Shown here piece by piece: positions 1 to 5,860 of a stretch of 7,776 nucleotides of DNA. The DNA comes from Acidimicrobiales bacterium (GTDB taxonomy: Bacteria; Actinomycetota; Acidimicrobiia; Acidimicrobiales; Acidimicrobilacustridaceae): positions 1-7,776 of the forward strand of contig JALQSZ010000060.1 of the NCBI GenBank assembly GCA_023264135.1, written 5' to 3'. Within the stretch, counting starts at the first letter, position 1. Every line of letters starts with the position of its first letter. The notes below the pieces were generated by a model, which saw nothing but the letters and a program-made list of their open reading frames with translations, was not told the DNA's origin and ran no database searches. Both the position numbers and the translations under genes were made by a program.

Positions 1-2
1 TT

Positions 3-536
3 GTGTCGATCATCGGCCTTCTCGGTGCCGTGTTATTCGTCGGCTCGCTTTCGCTTTTCATCGTGGTGCTCAATGCGGTGGCGCGACATAGCTCAACGCC
101 GTATGCGAACGAACCAACAGTGATCGATGTCATTGATGGCGACACCATTGATGTGCGTATTGGATACAAACGCCAACGCGTTCGCCTCCTTGGCATCGAT
201 ACCCCAGAAACCAAAGATCCCCGCAAGCCCGTGCAGTGCTTTGGCCACGAGGCCAGCGATCACACCAAACAACTTCTTCCAAACGGCACCATCGTTCGAC
301 TCGAGCTCGACCTTGAAGAACACGATGTCTACGACCGCCTCCTCGCCTACGTGTGGCGCGCGTCCGACGGCCTGTTCGTCAACCTGGAGTTGGTGAGCGG
401 CGGGTACGCCGACGTCTTGTCCATTGCCCCGAACACCGCCCATGCCGATGAGTTTCGAACTGCGATGCTGTCGGCGAAATCCGCTCCAATCGGGCTTTGG
501 GCCGCGTGTGGAGGACCGGGAAAACCGGCCTCATGA
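3..536 (+). CDS. Membrane-anchored thermonuclease-fold (SNase-like) nuclease
   Basis: Predicted calcium-dependent phosphodiesterase of the staphylococcal nuclease family, cleaving DNA and/or RNA. Residues 3-26 form one hydrophobic segment (signal anchor or uncleaved signal), followed by a short linker and the SNase domain from about residue 38 to 168. The catalytic set is complete when matched to the S. aureus enzyme: D45 and D47 in VIDGDTI, R61, D66 and E69 in RLLGIDTPET, and R112 in YDRLLAYV (equivalents of D19, D21, R35, D40, E43 and R87). The hydrophobic leader suggests it acts at or outside the cytoplasmic membrane. The GTG at base 3 is the first start visible, but it sits at the window edge, so the true start may lie upstream. 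The deacetylase gene follows after 26 bases on the same strand, so the two could be cotranscribed. Family assignment is firm; biological role (nutrient scavenging or DNA turnover) is inference. Confidence 0.88.
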   Translation: MSIIGLLGAVLFVGSLSLFIVVLNAVARHSSTPYANEPTVIDVIDGDTIDVRIGYKRQRVRLLGIDTPETKDPRKPVQCFGHEASDHTKQLLPNGTIVRLELDLEEHDVYDRLLAYVWRASDGLFVNLELVSGGYADVLSIAPNTAHADEFRTAMLSAKSAPIGLWAACGGPGKPAS

Positions 537-562
537 GGACCTGATCAGTCGCGGGCGATACC

Positions 563-1405
563 GTGACACCCGTGACGACACTCGCCGAACGCTTGGGTTA
601 TGCCGCCGATGCCCGATTGGTCATCATCAACAGCGACGACCTCGGCCTTTGTCATGCCGCCAATACCGGCACCTATGAATCGCTCCGCCAGGGTGTGTGC
701 ACGAGTGCAACGTTGATGGTGCCGTGCGCGTGGGCCCGTGAAGCGGCATCAGACTTCCGTGGCGAAGACATCGGCGTTCATCTCACCCTCAATGCCGAAT
801 TCGAACGCTATCGATGGGGACCAATCACCCACGCTCCCTCATTGCTCGATGGCGATGGCGGATTCCCTCGAACCGTTGCCGACCTTTGGGATCACGCTGA
901 TCTCGATGAAGTCCGCCGCGAATGTCGTGCTCAAATCGAGCGCGCCATTCTCTGGGGATTCGACGTCAGCCATCTCGATTCACATATGGGTGCGCTGCAA
1001 CTTCGTCCAGAGTTTTTCGACGTCTACCTCGACCTCGCCGTGGAGTTCGCGCTCCCCTTGCGACTGTCCGGCGCGTCAACCGAACGCAGTATCGGTTTTC
1101 CGTTCCGACGCCTTGCCGCCGAAGAAGGCGTTGTCTCCCCCGACCACTTCCTTTACGTCGGTGGCGTTGGCAGTCGTCGCGTCATCGAGAACGCCGTCTT
1201 TGATCTTCGCCCCGGCGTCACTGAAATGTACGTGCACCCGGCAACAGATACGCCAGAACTCCGTGCGATCGGCACCGACTGGGCTTCTCGAGTCGATGAC
1301 TTACACCTCGTGTGCCATGACTCTCGCTTGCGCACACTGCTTGAACGCTCCGGCGCAATCTTGATTGGGTATCGCGAACTTCGCGAACTCCAACGTGCTG
1401 GCTGA
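563..1405 (+). CDS. ChbG/YdjC (HpnK-type) carbohydrate deacetylase family protein
   Basis: Predicted metal-dependent deacetylase of the ChbG/YdjC family, whose known members remove acetyl groups from N-acetylated sugars such as chitooligosaccharides; the substrate here is unknown. The 280-residue length fits. Family motifs appear in order: NSDDLG with D25 and D26, GVHLTLN with H73, SHLDSHMGAL with H137 and H141, and MYVHP with H225; these Asp and His residues supply the metal site and catalytic groups. There is no signal peptide, so it is probably cytosolic. The GTG at 563 is the first start after an in-frame stop at 542-544; a second GTG at 572 would remove three residues and cannot be excluded, as neither has a clear Shine-Dalgarno. 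The variant HLDSHMG in place of the E. coli-type HxDSHHH marks a divergent subfamily. It ends 9 bases from the stop of the convergent acetyltransferase gene, with no visible terminator. Confidence 0.85.
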   Translation: MTPVTTLAERLGYAADARLVIINSDDLGLCHAANTGTYESLRQGVCTSATLMVPCAWAREAASDFRGEDIGVHLTLNAEFERYRWGPITHAPSLLDGDGGFPRTVADLWDHADLDEVRRECRAQIERAILWGFDVSHLDSHMGALQLRPEFFDVYLDLAVEFALPLRLSGASTERSIGFPFRRLAAEEGVVSPDHFLYVGGVGSRRVIENAVFDLRPGVTEMYVHPATDTPELRAIGTDWASRVDDLHLVCHDSRLRTLLERSGAILIGYRELRELQRAG

Positions 1406-1414
1406 GTCAAACCT

Positions 1415-2275
1415 CTAGAGCAGTTTCGACATTCGCTGATAGCGAGTCGAGGCCAACGCGCCAGTTGCTTCAATAAACGAACGAGCGTCGTCGTCGGGTA
1501 AGTCGGCAACCACAACACGATCGAATTCGGCGATCATGAGATCGCGGCAGATCTGTCCGAGTAGCGCATGACCAACACCGCGCCGCCTGTAGGCCTCGTC
1601 GACGATCAATGGACCAGTCCAACCTGCACGCGTAATCGAGTGAGATCCGATTCCCACCACAACGGGATCGGCTTCGCCGCGTAGCGCGACGTGACAGGTT
1701 CCGTGTTCGAGGGCACGAGCGATTTCGTCGGCACTCCGAGGCCAGCCTGAGGTTGCGGCAAGAAGGACACGCGTGACGTCCTCGTCGTGAACTGCTCGAC
1801 GAATCACGATGCCATCGGGCGGTTCGGAGCGAAACGAAGTTGCCACGTCGTAGGACTGCCAGAACTCGTGTGTTTCGTAGCCACGTGCCGCACACAGCAA
1901 CGCGATTGGCGATTCCACCGGAACACCCGGCCATAACGAAAACGGCACTGAACCACCCACAACGATGCGCTTTGCTCCCCGTTCAGTTGCCCACTGTTCT
2001 GCATGGTCGAGCAGTGCATCGCCGCGACCAGTGCGCTGGACGCTTGGCCCAACGGCAATCAGGCGAACGGAAGCAAGTAACTCGCCATCGACATCGCGAT
2101 CGACGCCGACAGCAACAACCGCTTCTCCATCAGGCGTAGCCATCACGATGCCCGAGCGCTCGTGACATGCAGTCAGCAATTCGTCAGGAGTGAGATCCTC
2201 GTCGGCCGCAGCGCGCAAAAGGAGATCGACGAGATCGTCGACGCGGTCGGCACCCCAGGGCTCGAGTTCAATCAC
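1415..2275 (-). CDS. Tandem-domain GNAT N-acetyltransferase
   Basis: 286-residue protein with two GNAT folds. The first (about residues 1-145) has an acetyl-CoA phosphate-binding turn at RTGRGDALLDHAEQW (81-95), followed by IVVGGSVPFSLWPGVP (104-119), a signature seen in some actinobacterial and firmicute double-GNAT proteins. The second (about 155-286) carries the stronger cofactor loop EAYRRRGVGHALL (227-239). GNAT enzymes move an acyl group from acyl-CoA to an amine; no substrate can be read from the sequence. The start is GTG at 2275-2273, overlapping the stop of the upstream membrane-protein gene in a GTGA junction, so translation is probably coupled. It is the last gene of the mca operon. 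MshD of mycothiol synthesis is also a double GNAT, but the second domain ends in DARSFIEATGAL rather than the usual N-x-x-A-x-x-x-Y-x-x-x-GF, so I do not call it MshD. Confidence 0.82.
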   Translation of the reverse strand: MIELEPWGADRVDDLVDLLLRAAADEDLTPDELLTACHERSGIVMATPDGEAVVAVGVDRDVDGELLASVRLIAVGPSVQRTGRGDALLDHAEQWATERGAKRIVVGGSVPFSLWPGVPVESPIALLCAARGYETHEFWQSYDVATSFRSEPPDGIVIRRAVHDEDVTRVLLAATSGWPRSADEIARALEHGTCHVALRGEADPVVVGIGSHSITRAGWTGPLIVDEAYRRRGVGHALLGQICRDLMIAEFDRVVVADLPDDDARSFIEATGALASTRYQRMSKLL

Positions 2276-3360
2276 GCTGATGGCGCCGCGACGTCATTCG
2301 GAGCGGAGGGAGTCGAACGTGACGACACGATCGCCGCGACCAGCCCGACTACAAGAACAACAGCGGCGACCGCACACGCAACTATCAGCGCGCTGTCGAG
2401 ACCGGACATCACTTCGTCGACGATGACGCCAGCCGAAGAAACGCCGAGAACGCCACCGGCAATGTGTTCAATCGCCCGATCACGACCGCTTGAAGCGATG
2501 AGCGTCACGATGCCCGCACCAAGAAGCGCTCCGATCGCACCGGCGATGACCGCGAATGAGCGTCGGCGAGCAATAAGCAGCCCGGCGATTGCACCGATAA
2601 CAGCGACCGCCGGGAACACAATCGAGCCGACTCGCAAAACTCGGACCCACGTGCGAATGCGCTCGAGACCTGGAGCATCGACCAACTGAATCTTCACGTT
2701 GATCGACGAAAGATCAACCTTGTCAAGGACGTGAATACCGCGTTGATCGAGCTGCTTGTTGATTTCCGAAAGTGACGACCCGAGATCAAGGGACAATCCC
2801 TTGGAATCGATACTGACGAAACGATTACTGCCATCGACGGCGTGAACGAATTCATCGTGCGTCGCTCGCACCGCTGTTTCCCACACGCTAACAAACGCGT
2901 CGGTTTTTACGACCTGCACCGTGGCGAGCGCAATGAGATCGGTCACTTTGTCGGTCACCGTTCCCGAGAATGCACTCAATGGGCCCGGAAGAATTCCTCC
3001 AACAAGATCGTCGACTCCGACGACTGTCACGATCTGTGTGGCGATCGCGTGGGCAACATCGTCTTGCACCTGCGGGTTGTTCACGATCGCTTTGCTGGTT
3101 GCGACCCATGTGTTTTCATCGAGAATCGCTCGTTCGGTCCAGAACGAAGCAACTCCAAATGTCGCCGAGACGCCGGCAAGGAACAGCAACACAATGCCGA
3201 TAATCGTGCGCGCTTTCCGTGGACGCGCCGTAGTCGTGACACCAGCTGGAACCGTGGTGCGCGAGGTCTCCGGAACTTCGCTTTGCGCGGTCGTTGGAGT
3301 CGCCGGAGCAGTGGGCGGCTGCGCGGGAGGTTGTGTCGGCGGTGAATCGGGCCAGGTCAT
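2272..3360 (-). CDS. Four-helix membrane protein of unknown function, actinobacterial type
   Basis: 362 residues from the ATG at 3360. Residues 1-50 form a Pro/Thr-rich, probably cytoplasmic tail ending in basic residues (RPRKAR). Transmembrane helix 1 spans about 52-74. A domain of about 165 residues follows (75-242), probably outside the membrane, opening with FWTERAILDENTWVATSKAI and a stretch about a conserved-looking NPQVQDDVA. Helices 2, 3 and 4 lie near 243-264, 268-290 and 323-346, before a short Ser/Ala/Pro tail. The W-x-x-x-x-L-D-x-x-x-W-V-A opening resembles integral membrane proteins common in actinobacteria that have no assigned function. An in-frame ATG at 3459 would add 33 residues inside mca; I reject it because the ATG at 3360 follows the mca stop by one base (TGA-C-ATG), a typical coupled start. 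Its stop overlaps the GNAT start. A link to mycothiol chemistry or export is suggested only by position. Confidence 0.75.
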   Translation of the reverse strand: MTWPDSPPTQPPAQPPTAPATPTTAQSEVPETSRTTVPAGVTTTARPRKARTIIGIVLLFLAGVSATFGVASFWTERAILDENTWVATSKAIVNNPQVQDDVAHAIATQIVTVVGVDDLVGGILPGPLSAFSGTVTDKVTDLIALATVQVVKTDAFVSVWETAVRATHDEFVHAVDGSNRFVSIDSKGLSLDLGSSLSEINKQLDQRGIHVLDKVDLSSINVKIQLVDAPGLERIRTWVRVLRVGSIVFPAVAVIGAIAGLLIARRRSFAVIAGAIGALLGAGIVTLIASSGRDRAIEHIAGGVLGVSSAGVIVDEVMSGLDSALIVACAVAAVVLVVGLVAAIVSSRSTPSAPNDVAAPSA

Positions 3361-3361
3361 G

Positions 3362-4213
3362 TCAGTGAATCCCTGCAAAGAGGTCGGTCTCGGGCAACTG
3401 CGTCTCGACCCGAGAATGGGCGAGGATGTAGTCCTCGTAGGGATGCACAGACCGGGCAATGTCGCGAGGCAGTCCGAACCAAAACGCAGAGTCAGGATCG
3501 ACCTGTGTTGCGTGCGCTAACAGTGCTTCGAGGCGAACGTCGAACCACGGGCCGATATCGATCGAAGTTGTGACTCGATCATCTTGATTCGGACGCGTAA
3601 ACCAGTCTTCGGAGAACGGTGATTCGAGTCCGAGCTCGACGAACTTGTTATGGGTCGCCTCAACTCGCGCCCGCGACCACACCGAGTAATACATCTTCAA
3701 TGGCGTAAACGGTTCGCCGAGATCAGGGCGATACGTCTGATCACCGGCGAGATCGAATGCGGGAAGTGAAATGTCGTGCACCCGAAGATGATCGGGGTGG
3801 GGGTAGCCCTGTTGGTCGTCGCCATAGGTGAGGATCACTTGAGGACGTTCGCGTCGAATGATTTCCACCAGTCGAGCGACAGCTTCATCGAGATCGGCAT
3901 TCGCAAACGCGTCGGGGCGCGCATTCGCTTCACTCTCGGGCATTCCTGAATCGCGATAGCCCAGCAAGATGACATCGTCGTAGCCAATGAGCGCCGACGC
4001 GGCTTCGAGTTCTCGCCGACGAACGGCGGCAAGATCGGCCCGCACCTCGGGAAGATCCATTGCCGGGTTGAGGATGTCGCCTTCCTCGCCTCCGGTACAG
4101 GTGACCAGCACCGCACGGACCCCTTCGGTCTTGTACTTGGCGACGGTCGAGGCACCTTTGGAGGCTTCGTCATCGGGATGGGCGTGAATGGAAAGAAGGC
4201 AGCGATCAGCCAT
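3362..4213 (-). CDS. mca: Mycothiol S-conjugate amidase
   Basis: Zinc amidase that hydrolyses S-conjugates of mycothiol, releasing an N-acetylcysteine conjugate (a mercapturic acid, exported) and glucosaminyl-inositol for reuse. It is a cytosolic detoxification step for electrophiles and some antibiotics. The 283 residues run nearly in register with the M. tuberculosis enzyme as I recall it: HAHPDDEASKGA (10-21), GGEEGDILNPAMDLP (41-55), GYPHPDH (136-142), HATQVDP (234-240) and the terminal ETDLFAGIH. By homology to MshB, zinc ligands are H12, D15 and H142, D14 is the general base, and H139 assists. K19 in the SKG motif and the ETELFAGI-like end favour Mca over the paralogous deacetylase MshB. 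First gene of a leftward three-gene operon; the ATG at 4213 has no Shine-Dalgarno but follows a TAGCGT box by six bases, suggesting a leaderless start. Confidence 0.93.
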   Translation of the reverse strand: MADRCLLSIHAHPDDEASKGASTVAKYKTEGVRAVLVTCTGGEEGDILNPAMDLPEVRADLAAVRRRELEAASALIGYDDVILLGYRDSGMPESEANARPDAFANADLDEAVARLVEIIRRERPQVILTYGDDQQGYPHPDHLRVHDISLPAFDLAGDQTYRPDLGEPFTPLKMYYSVWSRARVEATHNKFVELGLESPFSEDWFTRPNQDDRVTTSIDIGPWFDVRLEALLAHATQVDPDSAFWFGLPRDIARSVHPYEDYILAHSRVETQLPETDLFAGIH

Positions 4214-4219
4214 TGCCGC

Positions 4220-4225
4220 ACGCTA
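4220..4225 (-). promoter_or_regulatory. Candidate -10 box for mca, leaderless
   Basis: On the minus strand TAGCGT is followed by six bases (GCGGCA) and then the mca ATG at 4213. A TANNNT box at this distance would start transcription at or next to the A of the start codon, matching the absence of a Shine-Dalgarno. No good -35 element is visible at 16-19 bases upstream. The box is short and could arise by chance; its weight comes from two similar arrangements elsewhere in the window. Confidence 0.5.
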
Positions 4226-4269
4226 CCGGTCAGCGAAGGGGGCGGCACCGCGCCACGCAATGGCACGCG

Positions 4270-4275
4270 TAGTCT
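4270..4275 (+). promoter_or_regulatory. Candidate -10 box for the PEBP-like lipoprotein gene, leaderless
   Basis: TAGTCT is followed by seven bases (CAATCCG) and the ATG at 4283. This spacing places the transcription start at or next to the start codon, and no Shine-Dalgarno is present. It lies back to back with the mca box, 44 bases away. The nine bases TAGTCTCAA recur in front of the thioesterase gene at 5783-5775 on the minus strand. Confidence 0.55.
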
Positions 4276-4282
4276 CAATCCG

Positions 4283-4957
4283 ATGACCACGCACCCGCCG
4301 ACTCCTCACCAACGCCGAAATCGGCGCCACGGAATCGCTGTTGCCATGGTCGCCACGCTTGTACTTGGGCTTGGGCTCGCTGCATGCGGAACAAGTGGTC
4401 GAACGCTGAGGGACCCAAAGCCGGGGGCAACTGCTCCGGCTCGTAAGAACACTGGGTCGACGACTCCGGCCAACACGAACCTCAATGGTTCAAGCACAAC
4501 CGCTGGCGCGCAGATCAACTCCACCGCATTCACGCTGTCAACGAGCGCATGGAAGTCGGGTCAATCCATTCCCAAGCCCTACACCTGCGATGGGGTGAAC
4601 ACCTCGCCACCGTTCACGATCAGTGGGGTTCCCGCGGGAACCTCTGAACTTGTCTTCGTGGTCTCCAACCAATCGGTGGCAAATCAAACGCAATGGCTGC
4701 TTGCCGGCATCGGGCCCGCGACTGCGTCGATTCCACAGGGCGGGGTTCCGTCGGGTGCAATTCAGATCACGAACAGTTCCGGTACGCCACGTTGGTCGGG
4801 CCCCTGCCCCACTTCCGGAACGAACACCTATGAGTTCGCGCTCTATGCACTTTCTTCACCGTCGGGGCTCACAACGAGTTCGACCTTTGCCGATGTCAAC
4901 GCTGCGATCGCGAAGTCGACTTCGGCTTCAGTCATTAGCGGCAACTACGCGCGCTGA
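4283..4957 (+). CDS. PEBP/YbhB-like (Raf kinase inhibitor-like) lipoprotein
   Basis: 224 residues. A basic N-region (RRNRRH), a hydrophobic core and the lipobox GLAAC give a lipoprotein signal with lipidated Cys35. Residues 36-80 are a low-complexity Thr/Asn/Ser/Pro linker, probably spanning the cell-wall zone. A phosphatidylethanolamine-binding-protein fold follows (about 81-224), recognised from PKPYTCDGVNTSPPFTISGVP (98-117), WSGPCPTSGTNTYEFALYAL (171-190) and the C-terminal helix. Cys102 and Cys175 sit at the two positions where bacterial members often carry Cys and could pair. The usual ligand-pocket run DPDAxxxxxHW is replaced by NQSVANQTQW (129-138), so both Asp and the His are gone; the protein may bind a different ligand or none. 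An in-frame ATG at 4178 lies inside mca and would put 35 residues before the signal peptide, so the ATG at 4283 is chosen. Role unknown. Confidence 0.85.
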   Translation: MTTHPPTPHQRRNRRHGIAVAMVATLVLGLGLAACGTSGRTLRDPKPGATAPARKNTGSTTPANTNLNGSSTTAGAQINSTAFTLSTSAWKSGQSIPKPYTCDGVNTSPPFTISGVPAGTSELVFVVSNQSVANQTQWLLAGIGPATASIPQGGVPSGAIQITNSSGTPRWSGPCPTSGTNTYEFALYALSSPSGLTTSSTFADVNAAIAKSTSASVISGNYAR

Positions 4958-4958
4958 G

Positions 4959-5771
4959 TCACGCCATCGGAAGTAATGCCATCAACTGCCGAGTGTGAGC
5001 TAACAGCGTTCCGTCACTGGCCCAAATAATTCCGTCTTCTTCACAGAAGCCATCAAGACTCGCGGTGGAGTGGAACAGCACGAAACACCAACCGTCGTGA
5101 TTCGCCGGCGGTAACGCGCGCATATGCACAGTGAGATCGACAGTCGTAATTCCCCATGGTCCGCTCACGCGACTGAACATCGCTGGCATCCATGCATCGG
5201 CGAATGCTGCAAGTACTGCCCCGTCAACGGGTTGCGCTTCCGGAAGTCGGATCCACCCGCCGATGCGCGCTTCATCTCCGCCGGTGAATGCTCGTGCTCC
5301 GATCACCCATTTCTGTTCGTAGCGTTTCGCCATTTCTGGAAAGGCCAAGTCGTGAACCGAGTGTTCGTAACCAGGCGACACAACCTCTTCGGGTCGCGGC
5401 ACTTCGGGCATGACGACATCGGAGAAGGATGGACCTTCGCGTCCAACTGAAAATGCACCGATCGAAACCGCGAGCGTGCGTCCTTCTTGGATCATCGAAA
5501 CGCGAACGGAACTCAGTGACCGGCCGGAACGTTCCGTCACAACTTCAAGTTGCACCGGACCTTCCGAACCTCGAGACAAAAAGTGCGTCGTGAACGACCG
5601 ACACACACGAGAGGGATCGTTGATCTCCGCTTCGCACGCTCGAACGAGAATCGCATTGAGGTACCCACCGTTGGGGCCGACACCGGCCCACCATCCCGAA
5701 TCGAGTCGGGCGGAATAACGCCCATTCCCAAGTGCGTGCACTGCAGTGTCGGTATCGAATCGGGTGGTCAC
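4959..5771 (-). CDS. TesB-like acyl-CoA thioesterase (double hotdog)
   Basis: 270-residue protein of the TesB/thioesterase-like superfamily, predicted to hydrolyse acyl-CoA to free acid and CoA in the cytosol. The first hotdog (about 1-115) has the GPNGGYLNAILVRA helix (32-45) and FTTHFLSRGSEGPVQLEV (60-77); the second (about 155-270) ends in SDGTLLAHTRQLMALLP (252-268). D192, T210 and Q262 align with the E. coli TesB catalytic residues D204, T228 and Q278, so the active site looks intact. The start is GTG at 5771-5769, placed six bases after a TAGTCT box with no Shine-Dalgarno, which fits a leaderless message. It is a single gene, divergent from the alcohol dehydrogenase and tail-to-tail with the lipoprotein gene (stops one base apart). 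Chain-length preference cannot be judged. Confidence 0.85.
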   Translation of the reverse strand: MTTRFDTDTAVHALGNGRYSARLDSGWWAGVGPNGGYLNAILVRACEAEINDPSRVCRSFTTHFLSRGSEGPVQLEVVTERSGRSLSSVRVSMIQEGRTLAVSIGAFSVGREGPSFSDVVMPEVPRPEEVVSPGYEHSVHDLAFPEMAKRYEQKWVIGARAFTGGDEARIGGWIRLPEAQPVDGAVLAAFADAWMPAMFSRVSGPWGITTVDLTVHMRALPPANHDGWCFVLFHSTASLDGFCEEDGIIWASDGTLLAHTRQLMALLPMA

Positions 5772-5777
5772 GCCTTG

Positions 5778-5783
5778 AGACTA
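5778..5783 (-). promoter_or_regulatory. Candidate -10 box for the thioesterase gene, leaderless
   Basis: Minus-strand TAGTCT followed by CAAGGC and the GTG start at 5771. The nine bases TAGTCTCAA match those before the lipoprotein gene at 4270-4278. The six-base gap implies transcription beginning at the start codon. No recognisable -35 element is seen. Confidence 0.55.
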
Positions 5784-5850
5784 GGCAGGCTTCTCGCACA
5801 GCGATGACCGTGGGGGTGCGCTAGAACCTGAACACACATTTCTCTGTTTC

Positions 5851-5855
5851 GGGGG
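5851..5855 (+). promoter_or_regulatory. Ribosome binding site of the alcohol dehydrogenase gene
   Basis: GGGGG five bases before the ATG at 5861 is a purine-rich, if not perfect, Shine-Dalgarno that supports this start. Unlike its divergent neighbour, this gene therefore seems to have a leader. The region 5772-5860 otherwise holds the thioesterase promoter and a possible weak -10 (TAGAAC, 5822-5827) for this gene. Confidence 0.45.
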
Positions 5856-5860
5856 TTCTC

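Noticed and set aside
738..1364. A 208-codon open frame on the plus strand inside the deacetylase gene
   Set aside because: It lies out of frame within a gene with clear family motifs, is Ser/Thr/Pro/Ala-rich in the manner of shifted GC-rich coding sequence, and shows no recognisable domain.
1401..1409. GCTGAGTCA at the deacetylase stop, repeated at the lipoprotein stop (4953-4961)
   Set aside because: It is a nine-base match built around a stop codon in each case; without further copies it is best explained by chance.
1415..2275. MshD (mycothiol synthase) as the identity of the tandem GNAT
   Set aside because: It is tempting beside mca, but the first domain has a WPGVP signature and the second lacks the usual MshD-like ending (Y-V-E-x-D-N ... 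Y-x-x-x-G-F).
2162..2689. A 175-codon plus-strand frame opposite the membrane-protein and GNAT genes
   Set aside because: It is antisense to two genes joined by a GTGA overlap, has no ribosome binding site and is a low-complexity Thr/Ala/Pro/Arg composition typical of a shadow.
3361..3459. A 33-residue N-terminal extension of the membrane protein starting at 3459
   Set aside because: It would lie wholly within mca, has no ribosome binding site, and the ATG one base past the mca stop is the natural coupled start.
2921..3520. A 199-codon plus-strand frame opposite mca and the membrane-protein gene
   Set aside because: It spans the junction of two well-supported minus-strand genes and shows no domain; its Gly/Val-rich part mirrors the Pro/Thr-rich tail of the membrane protein.
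3362..4213. MshB (GlcNAc-inositol deacetylase) as the identity of the zinc amidase
   Set aside because: The SKG motif after HPDDE, the ILNPAMDLP segment and the terminal ETDLFAGIH follow Mca rather than MshB, as far as I can recall both sequences.
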